A model generated the notes under the pieces. It ran no database searches, was not told where the DNA came from, and saw nothing but the letters and a program-made list of their open reading frames with translations. Made by a program: the position numbers and the translations under genes. This document shows, piece by piece, positions 42,950 through 51,832 of a stretch of 64,000 nt of DNA (the stretch's first letter is position 1; each line of letters starts with the position of its first letter). The stretch spans positions 317,112 to 381,111 of the forward strand of contig NZ_JAUNTS010000001.1 in NCBI RefSeq assembly GCF_030538595.1. The letters are read 5' to 3'. The DNA comes from Kocuria sp. GTDB taxonomy: Bacteria > Actinomycetota > Actinomycetes > Actinomycetales > Micrococcaceae.

Positions 42950-45178
42950 TCAGCCATCCGTGTAGGAGCGCGGGGCGTTACGCGCTTTGTTGCGCAGCTC
43001 CTGAGTGGAGCGCCCCCGATACCCCTGGCGCTGGGGACCGCGCCCATTGCCGGGCCCACGGCCCTTACCATGGCCACGGCCTTTACCTCGTCCCTTGCCC
43101 TTCCCGGGGTGCTGCTCCTCCTCCACGAACGGAGGCTCCCCTGCGGCCGTGGAAAAGACCTGGACGACGGCGGGGCGGGCAATCGCAAACTGGCCTTCAC
43201 CTTCCCGCGTGGGCAACACGTAGTCCGGGAAGTAGGAACGCGGCACCTCAAAAGTGCCGTCCTCCCCGGGGTGCTGAACAGCCACGTACACCATGTTTTC
43301 GCGGTCGTGGATCACCGGACCGCAGGTCTCCGCATCCTGTGGCACGGAGAGGAACTGTTGGGTACGCCCCCGCAGCTCACCCGTGAGATCCACGCGGAAC
43401 AAGCCGTCGTTGTACCCGATGGTTCCGGGTGCGCCGTCGGTGGAGATCCACAGGTGCCCCTGAGAATCAAAAGCCACGTTGTCCGGGCAGGAGATCGGTG
43501 ACACTTGATCCGTGGGAAATCCGGAGAAATAGGCGGAACCGTCCTTGGCCGGGTCACCGCAGACCAGCAAGATGTCCCAGTGGAAGGTGGTGCCTGCCGA
43601 GTTGGCGGTGTCCTCCGTGATTTCAATGACGTGACCGTCACGGTTGTTGTTGCGCGGATTGGCTTCATCCGCACCGGCACGCCCGGACTCACCACGACGC
43701 GTGTTGTTGGTACAGGCCATGTAGACCTTGCCGGTGTGGGGGTTGGGCTCCACGTCCTCTGGTCGGTCCATTTTGGTGGCACCGGCCTTGTCAGCGGCCA
43801 GACGGGTGAAGATCAGCACCTCGTCCACGTCCATGCCCTCAATCTTGGACTCACCGCCCACCACCAGCGGCAGCCATTCACCCGCTCCGTCAAAAGCACC
43901 GTCCGCCGGGAGACGGCCGGAACCATCAATCTCATCTTCCGAGTTGCCGGTGAACTTGGCCACGTAAAGATCGCCGAAGGAGAGCAGAGTCATGTTGTGG
44001 GTGCGGTCACCTTCCACATACTTCTTCTCCGAGACGAACTTGTAGAGGTAGTCAAAGCGCTCGTCGTCCCCGGAGTAGGCCACCACGGTGCCATCGGCTG
44101 CCACGTACACGTTGGCGCCTTCGTGCTTGAACCGGCCCATGGAGGTGTGCTTGACCGGGGTGGAGCTGGGATCGGATGGGTCGATTTCCACGATGTAGCC
44201 AAACCGATTGGGCTCATTTTCATAACCCGCATTGTTGCCGTCCCAGCGGGGATCCACCAGGTCCCAGCGCCGCCTGGGAGGCTCGGCCGGGATGCCGTAG
44301 CGCCGATTCTCAGCGGTGTCCGGACCGGAGAGGACGTTTTGAATGTTCTCCTCCCCGGACAGGATGGTGCCCCAGGGAGTCACACCGCCGGCGCAGTTGT
44401 TCTGGGTGCCCAGAACGGTGGTGCCCTCCGGATCGGCCACGGTCTTGAGCAGATCGGAACCAGCCGCCGGCCCGTCCACGCGGAACGGAGTTTCTGCGGT
44501 GATACGCCGGTTGCGGGCTCCCCCGCGCACGTAGGTCCAGGGTTTGCCGGGGCCTTCACGCACCATCTCCACCACGGCCATGCCGTGCGCTGCAATACCC
44601 ACGCTGGCTGTGCGCTGCAGGTCTTCGCTCTGATCGGACGGAAACATGGTGTTTTCATTGGTGTATTCGTGATTGCACACCAGCACACCGGTGGTGCCAT
44701 TGGCATCCGGCATGATGTCCAGGTAGTCGTTGTTGAACCCGAACTGCATGGCTTGGGCTTCGGCAGTTTGGTTACGGGGATCAAACTCCGGGGAATCTTC
44801 AAACAGGGGGTCTCCCCAGCGAATGATCGGGGACCAGTTGTAATTCGTGGGCACGTTGAGGTCATCCACGGTGGCCGCAACGGGGGCGATCGGTTCAAAG
44901 TCCAGTGACCCGTTGTTGGCGCCCCAGTAGGCAAAGGTTGCTTGCGCTTCGGTGCGGGTACCAGTCACGGCCACCCCAACGGTCACTGCGCCGGCAGCAC
45001 CAAATCCCAGCGCCGCCCGCCGAGAGAGCGCAGTGGAGGCCACTTCATGAAACGTGGAGTTGTCGGAGGTGTTGCACACCGGTTTGGCGCACTGGGAACC
45101 GCACTTCAATGCGCAGGTCAGTGGACTGCGTTTGCCATTGGTGTGTCCCAGCATGGGCAGAAGGAGTCGAGCCATCAT
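42950..45178 (-). CDS. PhoX-family secreted phosphatase
   Basis: A 742-residue protein of the PhoX (DUF839) family. The twin-arginine signal is STALSRRAALGFGAAGAV at about residues 48-66, after a Cys-containing N-region. The catalytic domain includes GVLVCNHEYTNENTMFP, GTILSGEENIQNVL and ISTDGAPGTIGYNDGLF. Members are calcium- and iron-dependent alkaline phosphatases exported folded by Tat. A Lys/Gly-rich segment (KGKGRGKGRGHGKGRGPG) lies near the C-terminus. GAGAGGTA precedes ATG 45178. The AT-rich 180 bases upstream may hold a phosphate-regulated promoter; no PHO box was certain. Confidence 0.87.
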   Translation of the reverse strand: MMARLLLPMLGHTNGKRSPLTCALKCGSQCAKPVCNTSDNSTFHEVASTALSRRAALGFGAAGAVTVGVAVTGTRTEAQATFAYWGANNGSLDFEPIAPVAATVDDLNVPTNYNWSPIIRWGDPLFEDSPEFDPRNQTAEAQAMQFGFNNDYLDIMPDANGTTGVLVCNHEYTNENTMFPSDQSEDLQRTASVGIAAHGMAVVEMVREGPGKPWTYVRGGARNRRITAETPFRVDGPAAGSDLLKTVADPEGTTVLGTQNNCAGGVTPWGTILSGEENIQNVLSGPDTAENRRYGIPAEPPRRRWDLVDPRWDGNNAGYENEPNRFGYIVEIDPSDPSSTPVKHTSMGRFKHEGANVYVAADGTVVAYSGDDERFDYLYKFVSEKKYVEGDRTHNMTLLSFGDLYVAKFTGNSEDEIDGSGRLPADGAFDGAGEWLPLVVGGESKIEGMDVDEVLIFTRLAADKAGATKMDRPEDVEPNPHTGKVYMACTNNTRRGESGRAGADEANPRNNNRDGHVIEITEDTANSAGTTFHWDILLVCGDPAKDGSAYFSGFPTDQVSPISCPDNVAFDSQGHLWISTDGAPGTIGYNDGLFRVDLTGELRGRTQQFLSVPQDAETCGPVIHDRENMVYVAVQHPGEDGTFEVPRSYFPDYVLPTREGEGQFAIARPAVVQVFSTAAGEPPFVEEEQHPGKGKGRGKGRGHGKGRGPGNGRGPQRQGYRGRSTQELRNKARNAPRSYTDG

Positions 45179-45358
45179 TACCTCTCCGCGCAGGCCAGCT
45201 GCGCTTTTTCAACGACGGCGACCATCTGACACCCGGGAGGTAATGAAATAGGGCTACTTGACCCAACAGCACGTGAAGTGCAAACGACTAAACGCCCATG
45301 TCAGAACGCATTAATATGAATTAATTTCTAGCGCATGAACCAATATGGGCGGTATGAA

Positions 45359-46402
45359 TCAATCCCGAGCGGGCGAATCTTGTGACATCAGCAGCTGGTG
45401 CACCCGGCGTATTCGCTGCAGCCACCATTGGCGCCGCGCTCCTTCCAGCAGCACTTTTTCAAGGCAGGCGGGATCAACCGTCGCCGACCCCACGGGTAGT
45501 GCCCCTGCCTGTGGCTTCAAGGGGGGATGCGCCACGTCACGCTGCAGCAGCGTTCCGGTGCCCAATCCGCAGGCGTAGGGCAGCTGCGGGAGACTTGCGG
45601 CCAGAGCCACCCCGGCGCTGAGCCCAACAGAGGTGTCTATGGCGGAGCTGACCACCGCGGGCAGTCCCGCCGCGCGCACAATCTCCAAGGCCCGACTGAC
45701 CCCACCCAGTGGTGCCACCTTGACCACAATCACATCTGCCGCCCCGGAACGGGCCACTTCCAAGGGGTCATCCGCTTTGCGGACGGACTCATCCGCTGCA
45801 ATGGGCAAAGTCACCCCGCGGGCTGCCAGCCCTTCCTTCACAGCGTAGAGACCGTCAATGCCCGCTGCGGGCTGCTCCGCATATTCCAGGCCGTACTCGC
45901 AAAGCACCGCAAGCGCCTCCACAGCCTGAGCCGCACTCCACCCCTGGTTGGCATCCACCCGCACTGCGGCGTGCGGGGCATGGGCGCGTACGGCAGCCAC
46001 TCGGGCAACGTCTTCAGCCAGGCTTTGCCCGGACTCGGCCACTTTGACCTTGACGGCTGTGATGCCATCGCCGTATCCGTCCAGCAGGTGCGGCACGCGA
46101 TCCGCAGAAATGGCGGGGACGGTGGCATTGACGGGAACCCGGTCACGTACCGGAGCGGGGAACCCCAGCCAGGCGGCTTCAAGACAGGAACGCCACCACG
46201 CGCAGGCTTCGGCGTCGTCGTACTCCAGGAAGGGGGCAAACTCCCCCCACCCCTGCGGGCCGCGGACCAAGACTGCCTCCCGCGAACTGACCCCGCGAAA
46301 GCGCACGGTCAACGGAATCCGCACGACGACGGCGCCGCTCAAGATCTCTTCCAGCTCCAGCGTGTGGGGGCTCAGGCGGGGTGGTGTGGTGCTCTGCGGC
46401 AT
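45359..46402 (-). CDS. menC: o-Succinylbenzoate synthase
   Basis: A 347-residue enolase-superfamily enzyme that dehydrates SHCHC to o-succinylbenzoate. The general base lysine pair is in ITAVKVKVAES. Metal ligands are in VRVDANQGWS, GLEYAEQPA and PIAADESVRK, and the second lysine is in VIVKVAPLGG. ATG 46402 is preferred over a GTG three codons upstream. Transcribed alone on the minus strand between phoX and the PAP2 gene. Conserved residues all look intact. Confidence 0.93.
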   Translation of the reverse strand: MPQSTTPPRLSPHTLELEEILSGAVVVRIPLTVRFRGVSSREAVLVRGPQGWGEFAPFLEYDDAEACAWWRSCLEAAWLGFPAPVRDRVPVNATVPAISADRVPHLLDGYGDGITAVKVKVAESGQSLAEDVARVAAVRAHAPHAAVRVDANQGWSAAQAVEALAVLCEYGLEYAEQPAAGIDGLYAVKEGLAARGVTLPIAADESVRKADDPLEVARSGAADVIVVKVAPLGGVSRALEIVRAAGLPAVVSSAIDTSVGLSAGVALAASLPQLPYACGLGTGTLLQRDVAHPPLKPQAGALPVGSATVDPACLEKVLLEGARRQWWLQRIRRVHQLLMSQDSPARD

Positions 46403-46620
46403 GACCACCACCCTATGCGCGGCTCAGCGCACGTTTGCCGGGTGCTCAGGCAATCCCCAGACTTTGCGGTTTACGGCCTGAGAATGTCAGCGGACTCGAA
46501 GGCTGGGCTGGCACACTGAGCGTCAAATATCTGCGTGGCGGAACGATCCACCCGCTGCGCAGCAAGTTTTTGCTGGCCGGCCCCCGTGTCGGCCGCGGCT
46601 GAGCCGTACGCCAAACCCAT

Positions 46621-46678
46621 GTGGCCAGATCTGAACCTATGTGGCCACAGCTGAACCCATGTGCCCAGACCTCAACTA
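46621..46678. repeat. 20-bp tandem repeat, three copies
   Basis: Three direct units of period 20: GTGGCCAGATCTGAACCTAT (46621-46640), GTGGCCACAGCTGAACCCAT (46641-46660) and a GTGCCCAGACCTCAACTA unit (46661-46678). The unit before 46621 (ending AAACCCAT) is related at its 3' end. It lies between divergent menC and the PAP2 gene. The period is not a multiple of three, so it is probably not coding. Confidence 0.7.
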
Positions 46679-46961
46679 GGACCCAGTTACCAACATCCCC
46701 GCCGAGAACGACCCCGAGACCCCTCAGCGTTCCCGGGCCCGCGGCGGTGCGGAAGAAACCCCTACTGAGGCGATCACCACGCAGAAGAGCCAATCATCAC
46801 AGGCTGGCAAGTCATCTTCTCAGTCTGGCCATCCTTCACTTCTGGGCCTATCATCACAGGCTGGCCACTCATCTTCTGGCCGCGCCTGGCAGGGGGATCG
46901 GTCCGGTTCGGAAGCGGGGGGCGGTGACACCCAACAGATCAGCGCTTCCTCGGACCCCACG

Positions 46962-48170
46962 ATGACTCGTCCCATGCCCTCGGTGAGTGGCTCGGGCGCC
47001 GGCCAGCGGTATGAATTGTCTGCCGATCCCGCAACGGCCCCCATCCAAACCACCTACCTTGACCGCAGCGCAGACGCCGGCGCACCACCGTGGCAGGAGC
47101 CAGCGCCCACCCAACCGGCAGCAAGCGTTCCCCCCGCGGCCTACACCCGGCAGCAGCAACCGAGTCAGCAAGCGCAGTACGGCGGCTCCGCTGCCAGCCA
47201 GGGGCAGGGGAACTACGGGCAATACGGCCAACCCGCCCCGGCGGGACAGGCCGCGCCTTCCGGTTACCAGGCCGGACCTCATGCCACCCAGCAACCTCAT
47301 CCACCGGCCGCCTACGGTGCCACCGCACACCCCTCTGCGGCTCACACCCCGGCGCGGGATCTGAGCTTCGGCATTGTGATGGGGCTTTTGCTGCGCGCTG
47401 TGATTCTCCTGGCTGCTGCCGGGGCTCTGGCGTACTACGCCCTGCGGACCATCGGCGGACAGTGGTCTGATGAACTCGCCCTGCAAGAAGGTCAGAGGCT
47501 ACTGACCCAATTGCCCTCCGCCGTGCTCCCGTGGGTTGATCTGGTTCCCGTGGCGGTCTGCGTGTTGTGGGGCGTGGTGGCGCTGCTGTTTGCCGTGGGT
47601 TCCAATCGCTGGGTACCGCTGCTGGTCGGTATGCTCAGCGGCTTGGGTGCGGTGGTCTCCGTCCAACTGCTCAAACGCGAGTTCTTGGTGAAAGCTCCAT
47701 TCGGCATTCAGGAAACCACCATGAACTCGCTGCCATCGGGTCACACGGCGGCTGCCGCCACGGCGGCCATGATTGCGGTGATGGTTGCACCAGCCCGTTG
47801 GCGCGGCAGCATTGCCTTCTTCGGAGCGCTCACCACCGCGCTGGCCGGGTTCTCCACGGTGCTCAATGGATGGCACCGTCCCATGGACACCATGGTCTCC
47901 GTGCTGGTGGTTGCCTTCTGGGGTGTGGTGGGTGCTCTGCTGCTGCGCTGTTTGATTCGTCCGGAGCGTTTCAGCGCCAATCTGTCCATCACCACGTTGG
48001 TTTTTGCCATCTTGCTGATCCTCGCCGCTGCGGGGGGCCTGGCAGCCCTGCAGACCACCACCATCTCAGGTTTGCCCCTGGCCACAGGTGCCGCGGGCAT
48101 TCTGGGCTTCAGCTTGTTGGCTGCCCATCAGACGGTGCGGGCGCTTCGTCCGCGACGTCGAGCTCCATGA
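46962..48170 (+). CDS. PAP2-family membrane phosphatase
   Basis: A 402-residue protein. The N-terminal 130 residues are Gln/Pro/Ala-rich and disordered, with QQPSQQAQYGGSAASQGQGN. Six helices follow, with PAP2 motifs: KREFLVKAPFG, a SLPSGHTAAAATAAMIA segment (catalytic His) and NGWHRPMDTMVSVLV. The enzyme dephosphorylates lipid or polyprenyl phosphates at the outer membrane face. The conventional start is ATG 46962. However, the frame is open back to a TAG at about 46677 and encodes an in-frame 57-bp repeat (46793-46877), so the true protein may be longer and start at a non-standard codon. It overlaps the convergent MBL gene by 62 bases. Confidence 0.75.
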   Translation: MTRPMPSVSGSGAGQRYELSADPATAPIQTTYLDRSADAGAPPWQEPAPTQPAASVPPAAYTRQQQPSQQAQYGGSAASQGQGNYGQYGQPAPAGQAAPSGYQAGPHATQQPHPPAAYGATAHPSAAHTPARDLSFGIVMGLLLRAVILLAAAGALAYYALRTIGGQWSDELALQEGQRLLTQLPSAVLPWVDLVPVAVCVLWGVVALLFAVGSNRWVPLLVGMLSGLGAVVSVQLLKREFLVKAPFGIQETTMNSLPSGHTAAAATAAMIAVMVAPARWRGSIAFFGALTTALAGFSTVLNGWHRPMDTMVSVLVVAFWGVVGALLLRCLIRPERFSANLSITTLVFAILLILAAAGGLAALQTTTISGLPLATGAAGILGFSLLAAHQTVRALRPRRRAP

Positions 48171-48987
48171 GTCGATCCAACAGAATCCTGGAGGCCCCCG
48201 CCCCGTAGGGCAACCGGAACATGCTGGCGGTCACGGGCCCCAGCCGGTGCTGGGCGGTTTGCTGCGCGTTGGTTTCCATGATGCGTTCAATGGCGGTTGC
48301 CATGGTGGCGGCCATTCCGCGCACATCCGCGTGGTCCACGGGCAGCCCGTGACCCGGCACCACCACTCGGTACCGCTCCAGGTCTGCCAACTGCTCCAAG
48401 GCGCTGACCCAGTCCTGGGGGAAGGAGTCCTCAAAGGACGGGTCCGCCCCCTGCTCCACCACGTCACCGGCAAAAACGACGTCGTCAATGCCCACCAGGA
48501 CATCGTTGTCCGTGTGCCCTCGGCCCAGGGAGAACACCAGAGCTTGGCGCTCACCCAGGTCAATGCGCGTCAGGGCGGGTCTGCGGCCAGTGCCCGGCAG
48601 ATGTCTGCTGGGAACCACGATCCGGGTGTCCAGGCCGGACCCCTCCCCCATTTCCGGTTCCAGAACGCCCACGAATGATCTCTGGTAGTCGCCGTATTTT
48701 TCCATGGCATGTGCGGCGGCCCTGTGGGACCAGAAGTCTGTGGCCCCGGCGCGCTGAAACACTGCGTTGCCCATGTAATGGTCAAAGTGGGCGTGGGTGT
48801 TGAGCACCACCAGCGGCAGCTGGGTGACCTTGCGGACGGCTTCCAGAATGGCGCGGCCCTGGCGGGGTCCCGCACCGGTGTCTATCACCAAGGCACGGTT
48901 GGCACCCACGATGAGCCCGGAGTTCAGCCTCCAGTTCTCCGTGGTGATGACGTGGACGTCAGTTCCGACCTCGTTGATGGTGATCAC
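48109..48987 (-). CDS. MBL-fold metallo-hydrolase
   Basis: A 292-residue metallo-beta-lactamase-fold protein. The metal site is NTHAHFDHYMGN, with further ligands in GHTDNDVLV, VFAGDVVEQG and VVVPGHGLPVDH. GTG 48987 gives MITINEVGTDVHVITTEN, a normal family start. A longer frame into gluQ was rejected. Its 3' end overlaps the PAP2 gene on the other strand for 62 bases. The substrate is unknown; such proteins hydrolyse thioesters, lactones or phosphodiesters. It is divergent from gluQ. Confidence 0.83.
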   Translation of the reverse strand: MITINEVGTDVHVITTENWRLNSGLIVGANRALVIDTGAGPRQGRAILEAVRKVTQLPLVVLNTHAHFDHYMGNAVFQRAGATDFWSHRAAAHAMEKYGDYQRSFVGVLEPEMGEGSGLDTRIVVPSRHLPGTGRRPALTRIDLGERQALVFSLGRGHTDNDVLVGIDDVVFAGDVVEQGADPSFEDSFPQDWVSALEQLADLERYRVVVPGHGLPVDHADVRGMAATMATAIERIMETNAQQTAQHRLGPVTASMFRLPYGAGASRILLDRLMELDVADEAPAPSDGQPTS

Positions 48988-49106
48988 TGTGTCAGCGTAA
49001 GGCCAGGCACCGGCTCCCTGCGAGTTTGCGCGGCCACATCCGCTGGAACCTGACGTAACCTGGCCCGCATGACTGCGATTCCCCGGCCGCACCCCGACCA
49101 CCGCGT

Positions 49107-50006
49107 ATGACCACTGGCCGCTACGCTCCGTCCCCATCGGGTGATCTTCACATCGGCAATCTGCGAACGGCCGTCTTGGCGTGGGTTTTCGCCCGTGGCG
49201 ACCGCGGTCGGTTTGTCTTGCGGTTTGAAGACCTGGACCGGGTCAAGGACGGTGCCCAGCAGCGGCAACTTGCGGATCTGGCGGAAATCGGCCTGGAGTG
49301 GGATCAGCCGGTGCTGGTGCAGTCAGATCGGGTGGCAGCTCACCGTGCCGCAGTGGCGGAGCTGACCGCACGGGGGCTGACCTACGAATGCTTCTGCACC
49401 CGGCGTGAGATTCAAGCCGAAATCGCCGCGGCTGGTGGGGCCCCGCATGGAGCGCCCGGGGCCTACCCCGGCACATGCCGTCACTTGACCCGGGAACAGC
49501 GTGCACAACGACGTCGTCAACGTCCTCCCGCCATTCGCCTCCGCGCGCAGGTGGATCAGGCCACGGTCACTGACCGTTTGGCAGGTGAGGTCACGGATGC
49601 GGTGGATGATCTGGTTCTGCTCCGTCAAGACGGTCAACCGGCTTACAACCTTGCCGTTGTCCTGGATGACTTTTTCCAGGGGGTGGATCAGGTGGTGCGC
49701 GCAGATGATCTGTTGTCCTCCGCTCCACGTCAGGCGTATCTGGCGCAGCTGTTGGGGCTGCCCGCCGTGGAGTACGTCCATGTGCCTCTGGTGCTGAACA
49801 CCTCCGGCCAGCGTTTGGCAAAGCGTGACGGAGCTGTAACCCTTGATGACTTGCGTTCGGCGGGATACACCACTGCCGATGTCATGGGATGGATCGGTGA
49901 GTCCCTGGGACTTCCGCAGCCGGTACGTTCAGCGGATGATGTCCTGACACAACGCAATGACTTACGCCTGAGAGACGGCCCCTGGGTTTTCACCGCTCCG
50001 GCCTAG
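49107..50006 (+). CDS. gluQ: Glutamyl-Q tRNA(Asp) synthetase
   Basis: A 299-residue truncated glutamyl-tRNA synthetase homologue lacking the anticodon-binding domain. The nucleotide site is RYAPSPSGDLHIGNLR, the HIGH-type motif. A zinc site with CFC at about residue 96 and a later GTC is present. The second signature loop is RLAKRDGAVTL in place of KMSK. It charges glutamate onto queuosine at the wobble position of tRNA-Asp. ATG 49107 lies 120 bases from the divergent MBL gene. No queuosine gene is visible here. Confidence 0.9.
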   Translation: MTTGRYAPSPSGDLHIGNLRTAVLAWVFARGDRGRFVLRFEDLDRVKDGAQQRQLADLAEIGLEWDQPVLVQSDRVAAHRAAVAELTARGLTYECFCTRREIQAEIAAAGGAPHGAPGAYPGTCRHLTREQRAQRRRQRPPAIRLRAQVDQATVTDRLAGEVTDAVDDLVLLRQDGQPAYNLAVVLDDFFQGVDQVVRADDLLSSAPRQAYLAQLLGLPAVEYVHVPLVLNTSGQRLAKRDGAVTLDDLRSAGYTTADVMGWIGESLGLPQPVRSADDVLTQRNDLRLRDGPWVFTAPA

Positions 50007-50052
50007 AGCTGGGGAACCGGGGACTGACCACGGCGTGTAGGACCAAGATCCA

Positions 50053-50079
50053 AGGCACCCCAAGGCTCATGGGGTGCCT
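50053..50079 (+). terminator. Hairpin between gluQ and putP
   Basis: AGGCACCCCA (50053-50062) pairs with TGGGGTGCCT (50070-50079) across a 7-base loop. It lies between the gluQ stop and the putP ribosome binding site. Either gluQ terminator or a structured putP leader; no T tract follows. Confidence 0.5.
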
Positions 50080-50097
50080 GCCTGAGAAAGGAATCAA

Positions 50098-51729
50098 ATG
50101 GTTGACTTCGGCTCAGGGTTCTGGTGGATGATGTCCGCCATTGCCCTGTACTTCGTGGCCATGCTGGCCGTGGGCGTGTGGGCCTCCACCCGCACCCGCG
50201 ACAAGGACGATTACATGATCGGTGGGCGTAACCTCCCGCCCACCGTTGCGGCTCTTTCCGCCGGTGCCTCCGACATGTCCGGGTGGCTGCTCATGGGTTT
50301 GCCCGGCGCCCTGTACATGGGCGGTTTGGTGCAGGCCTGGATTGCCATTGGCTTGACCATTGGCGCATGGGTGAACTGGAAGGTGGTTGCCCCGCGCCTT
50401 CGCATGTTCACGGAGAAGTACGACAACGCCATCACCCTGCCCTCCTTCCTGGGCAATCGTCTGGTGCGCGGTGGGCGCATGCTGCGCATTGTGGCTGGCC
50501 TTGTGATCCTGGTGTTCTTCACCTTCTACATCTCCTCCGGCATGGTGGCCGGCGGCAACTTCACCATCTCCGCCTTTGGTGGGGCCCTCTCCGAGAGCTT
50601 CGGCTGGGAGCTTGAGCAGACCTACCTGGTGGGCATGCTGATCATTGCCGGTGTGACCATTGCTTACACCTTGATCGGTGGATTCTTGGGCGCCAGCTAC
50701 ACGGATTTCTTCCAGGGCACTCTGATGTTCCTTGCCCTGCTGTTGGTGCCGATCGTGGTGCTGTTCATGGTGGGTGACCCCGCACGTATTGTGCAGCGCG
50801 TGGATGAGGTGCATCCGGGTGCGTGGAACCTGTTTGACTTTGGCGCCGCCGGTGGCGTGATTGGCGTGATTTCCCTGGCGGCCTGGGGGCTGGGGTACTT
50901 TGGCCAGCCGCACATTCTGGTGCGTTTCATGGCTCTGCGCAGCCATGAGGATGCCGTGGCGGGGCGTCGCATTGGGGTGGCCTGGATGGCACTGTGTGTT
51001 CTGGGAGCCATTTTCACCGCGCTGTTCGCCATCCCGCTGGTGCAGCGGGGCCGGATCTCCTTGACCAACACGGAAACAGCCGAAACCGTGTTCTTGGATG
51101 CCGCGATTGGCTTGTTCCCGGCGTTCCTGGCCGGTTTGGTCTTGGCTGCCGTGCTGGCTGCCATCATGTCCACCGTGTCCTCCCAGCTGGTGGTCACCAC
51201 CTCCGCCATGGTGGAGGATCTTGCGCTGATGTTCCGCAGCAAGCCCTTGGCACCCAAAACCGCGCTGTGGATCAGCCGCGCCGGGGTGTTGGTTGTGGCG
51301 CTGGTGGCGGCCTACATGGCCTTGGATCCGGCGCAGTCGATCTTGGATCTTGTGGGCTTTGCCTGGGCGGGCTTTGGTGCGGCCTTCGGCCCGATCGTGC
51401 TGCTGTCCCTGTACTGGCGCAAGCTCACGGGAATCGGCGCCACTGCAGCCATGGCCACCGGAGCCGTGGTGGTCGGCGTCTGGCCCAACTCCCCGTGGGC
51501 AGACGTGTACGAAATCATCCCGGGCTTTGTTGCCGCGACCATCGTGGCCGTGGTGGTCTCCCTGATCACCTACAAGGAAGACCCTGTAGGAGAGCAGCGC
51601 TTCACGGAGGCCGTGGCGCTCTCCCACCGCGGTCTGCCGCCGCAGGAAGAGTCAGATCAGGCGGAACCCATTGACGGTCAAACCGCTACCGCTGCCGGCA
51701 ACAAAGCCCCCTGGGATTCCAGCCGGTGA
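50098..51729 (+). CDS. putP: Sodium/proline symporter PutP
   Basis: A 543-residue sodium:solute symporter with about 13 helices. It contains DYMIGGRNLPPTVAALSAG, ASDMSGWLLMGLPGALYMG, and GYFGQPHILVRFMA as well as AAIMSTVSSQLVVTTSAM, the sodium-site helices of the PutP family. It imports proline by sodium symport. AAAGGA precedes ATG 50098. About 45 hydrophilic residues form the C-terminus. It ends at a large palindromic terminator. No proline catabolic gene is adjacent. Confidence 0.92.
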   Translation: MVDFGSGFWWMMSAIALYFVAMLAVGVWASTRTRDKDDYMIGGRNLPPTVAALSAGASDMSGWLLMGLPGALYMGGLVQAWIAIGLTIGAWVNWKVVAPRLRMFTEKYDNAITLPSFLGNRLVRGGRMLRIVAGLVILVFFTFYISSGMVAGGNFTISAFGGALSESFGWELEQTYLVGMLIIAGVTIAYTLIGGFLGASYTDFFQGTLMFLALLLVPIVVLFMVGDPARIVQRVDEVHPGAWNLFDFGAAGGVIGVISLAAWGLGYFGQPHILVRFMALRSHEDAVAGRRIGVAWMALCVLGAIFTALFAIPLVQRGRISLTNTETAETVFLDAAIGLFPAFLAGLVLAAVLAAIMSTVSSQLVVTTSAMVEDLALMFRSKPLAPKTALWISRAGVLVVALVAAYMALDPAQSILDLVGFAWAGFGAAFGPIVLLSLYWRKLTGIGATAAMATGAVVVGVWPNSPWADVYEIIPGFVAATIVAVVVSLITYKEDPVGEQRFTEAVALSHRGLPPQEESDQAEPIDGQTATAAGNKAPWDSSR

Positions 51730-51767
51730 CCGATTGCAGGTGATGAAGCCATAACCTTCAACACCTC

Positions 51768-51821
51768 TACGACGACGCCTGTGGCCCGGACCAATTGGTC
51801 CGGGCCACAGGCGTCGTCGTA
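51768..51821. terminator. 54-bp perfect palindrome between putP and ldh
   Basis: Positions 51768-51794 and 51795-51821 are exact complements, 27 bases per arm without a spacer (centre GGACCAATTGGTCC). It lies between convergent putP and ldh and will form a very strong bidirectional terminator. The outer TACGACGACGCC is shared with the yajQ/htpX terminator. Confidence 0.85.
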
Positions 51822-51832
51822 CTTCAGGAGAC

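Noticed and set aside
46621-46965. Plus-strand 114-codon frame before the PAP2 gene
   Set aside because: It is in a different frame from PAP2, while the 57-base repeat and the composition support the PAP2 frame; it shows no domain.
50113-51627. A 504-codon open frame on the minus strand opposite putP, rich in His, Gln and Gly
   Set aside because: It is antisense to a clear PutP sequence in a codon-biased high-GC gene, has no recognisable domain or ribosome binding site, and its composition is typical of shadow frames.
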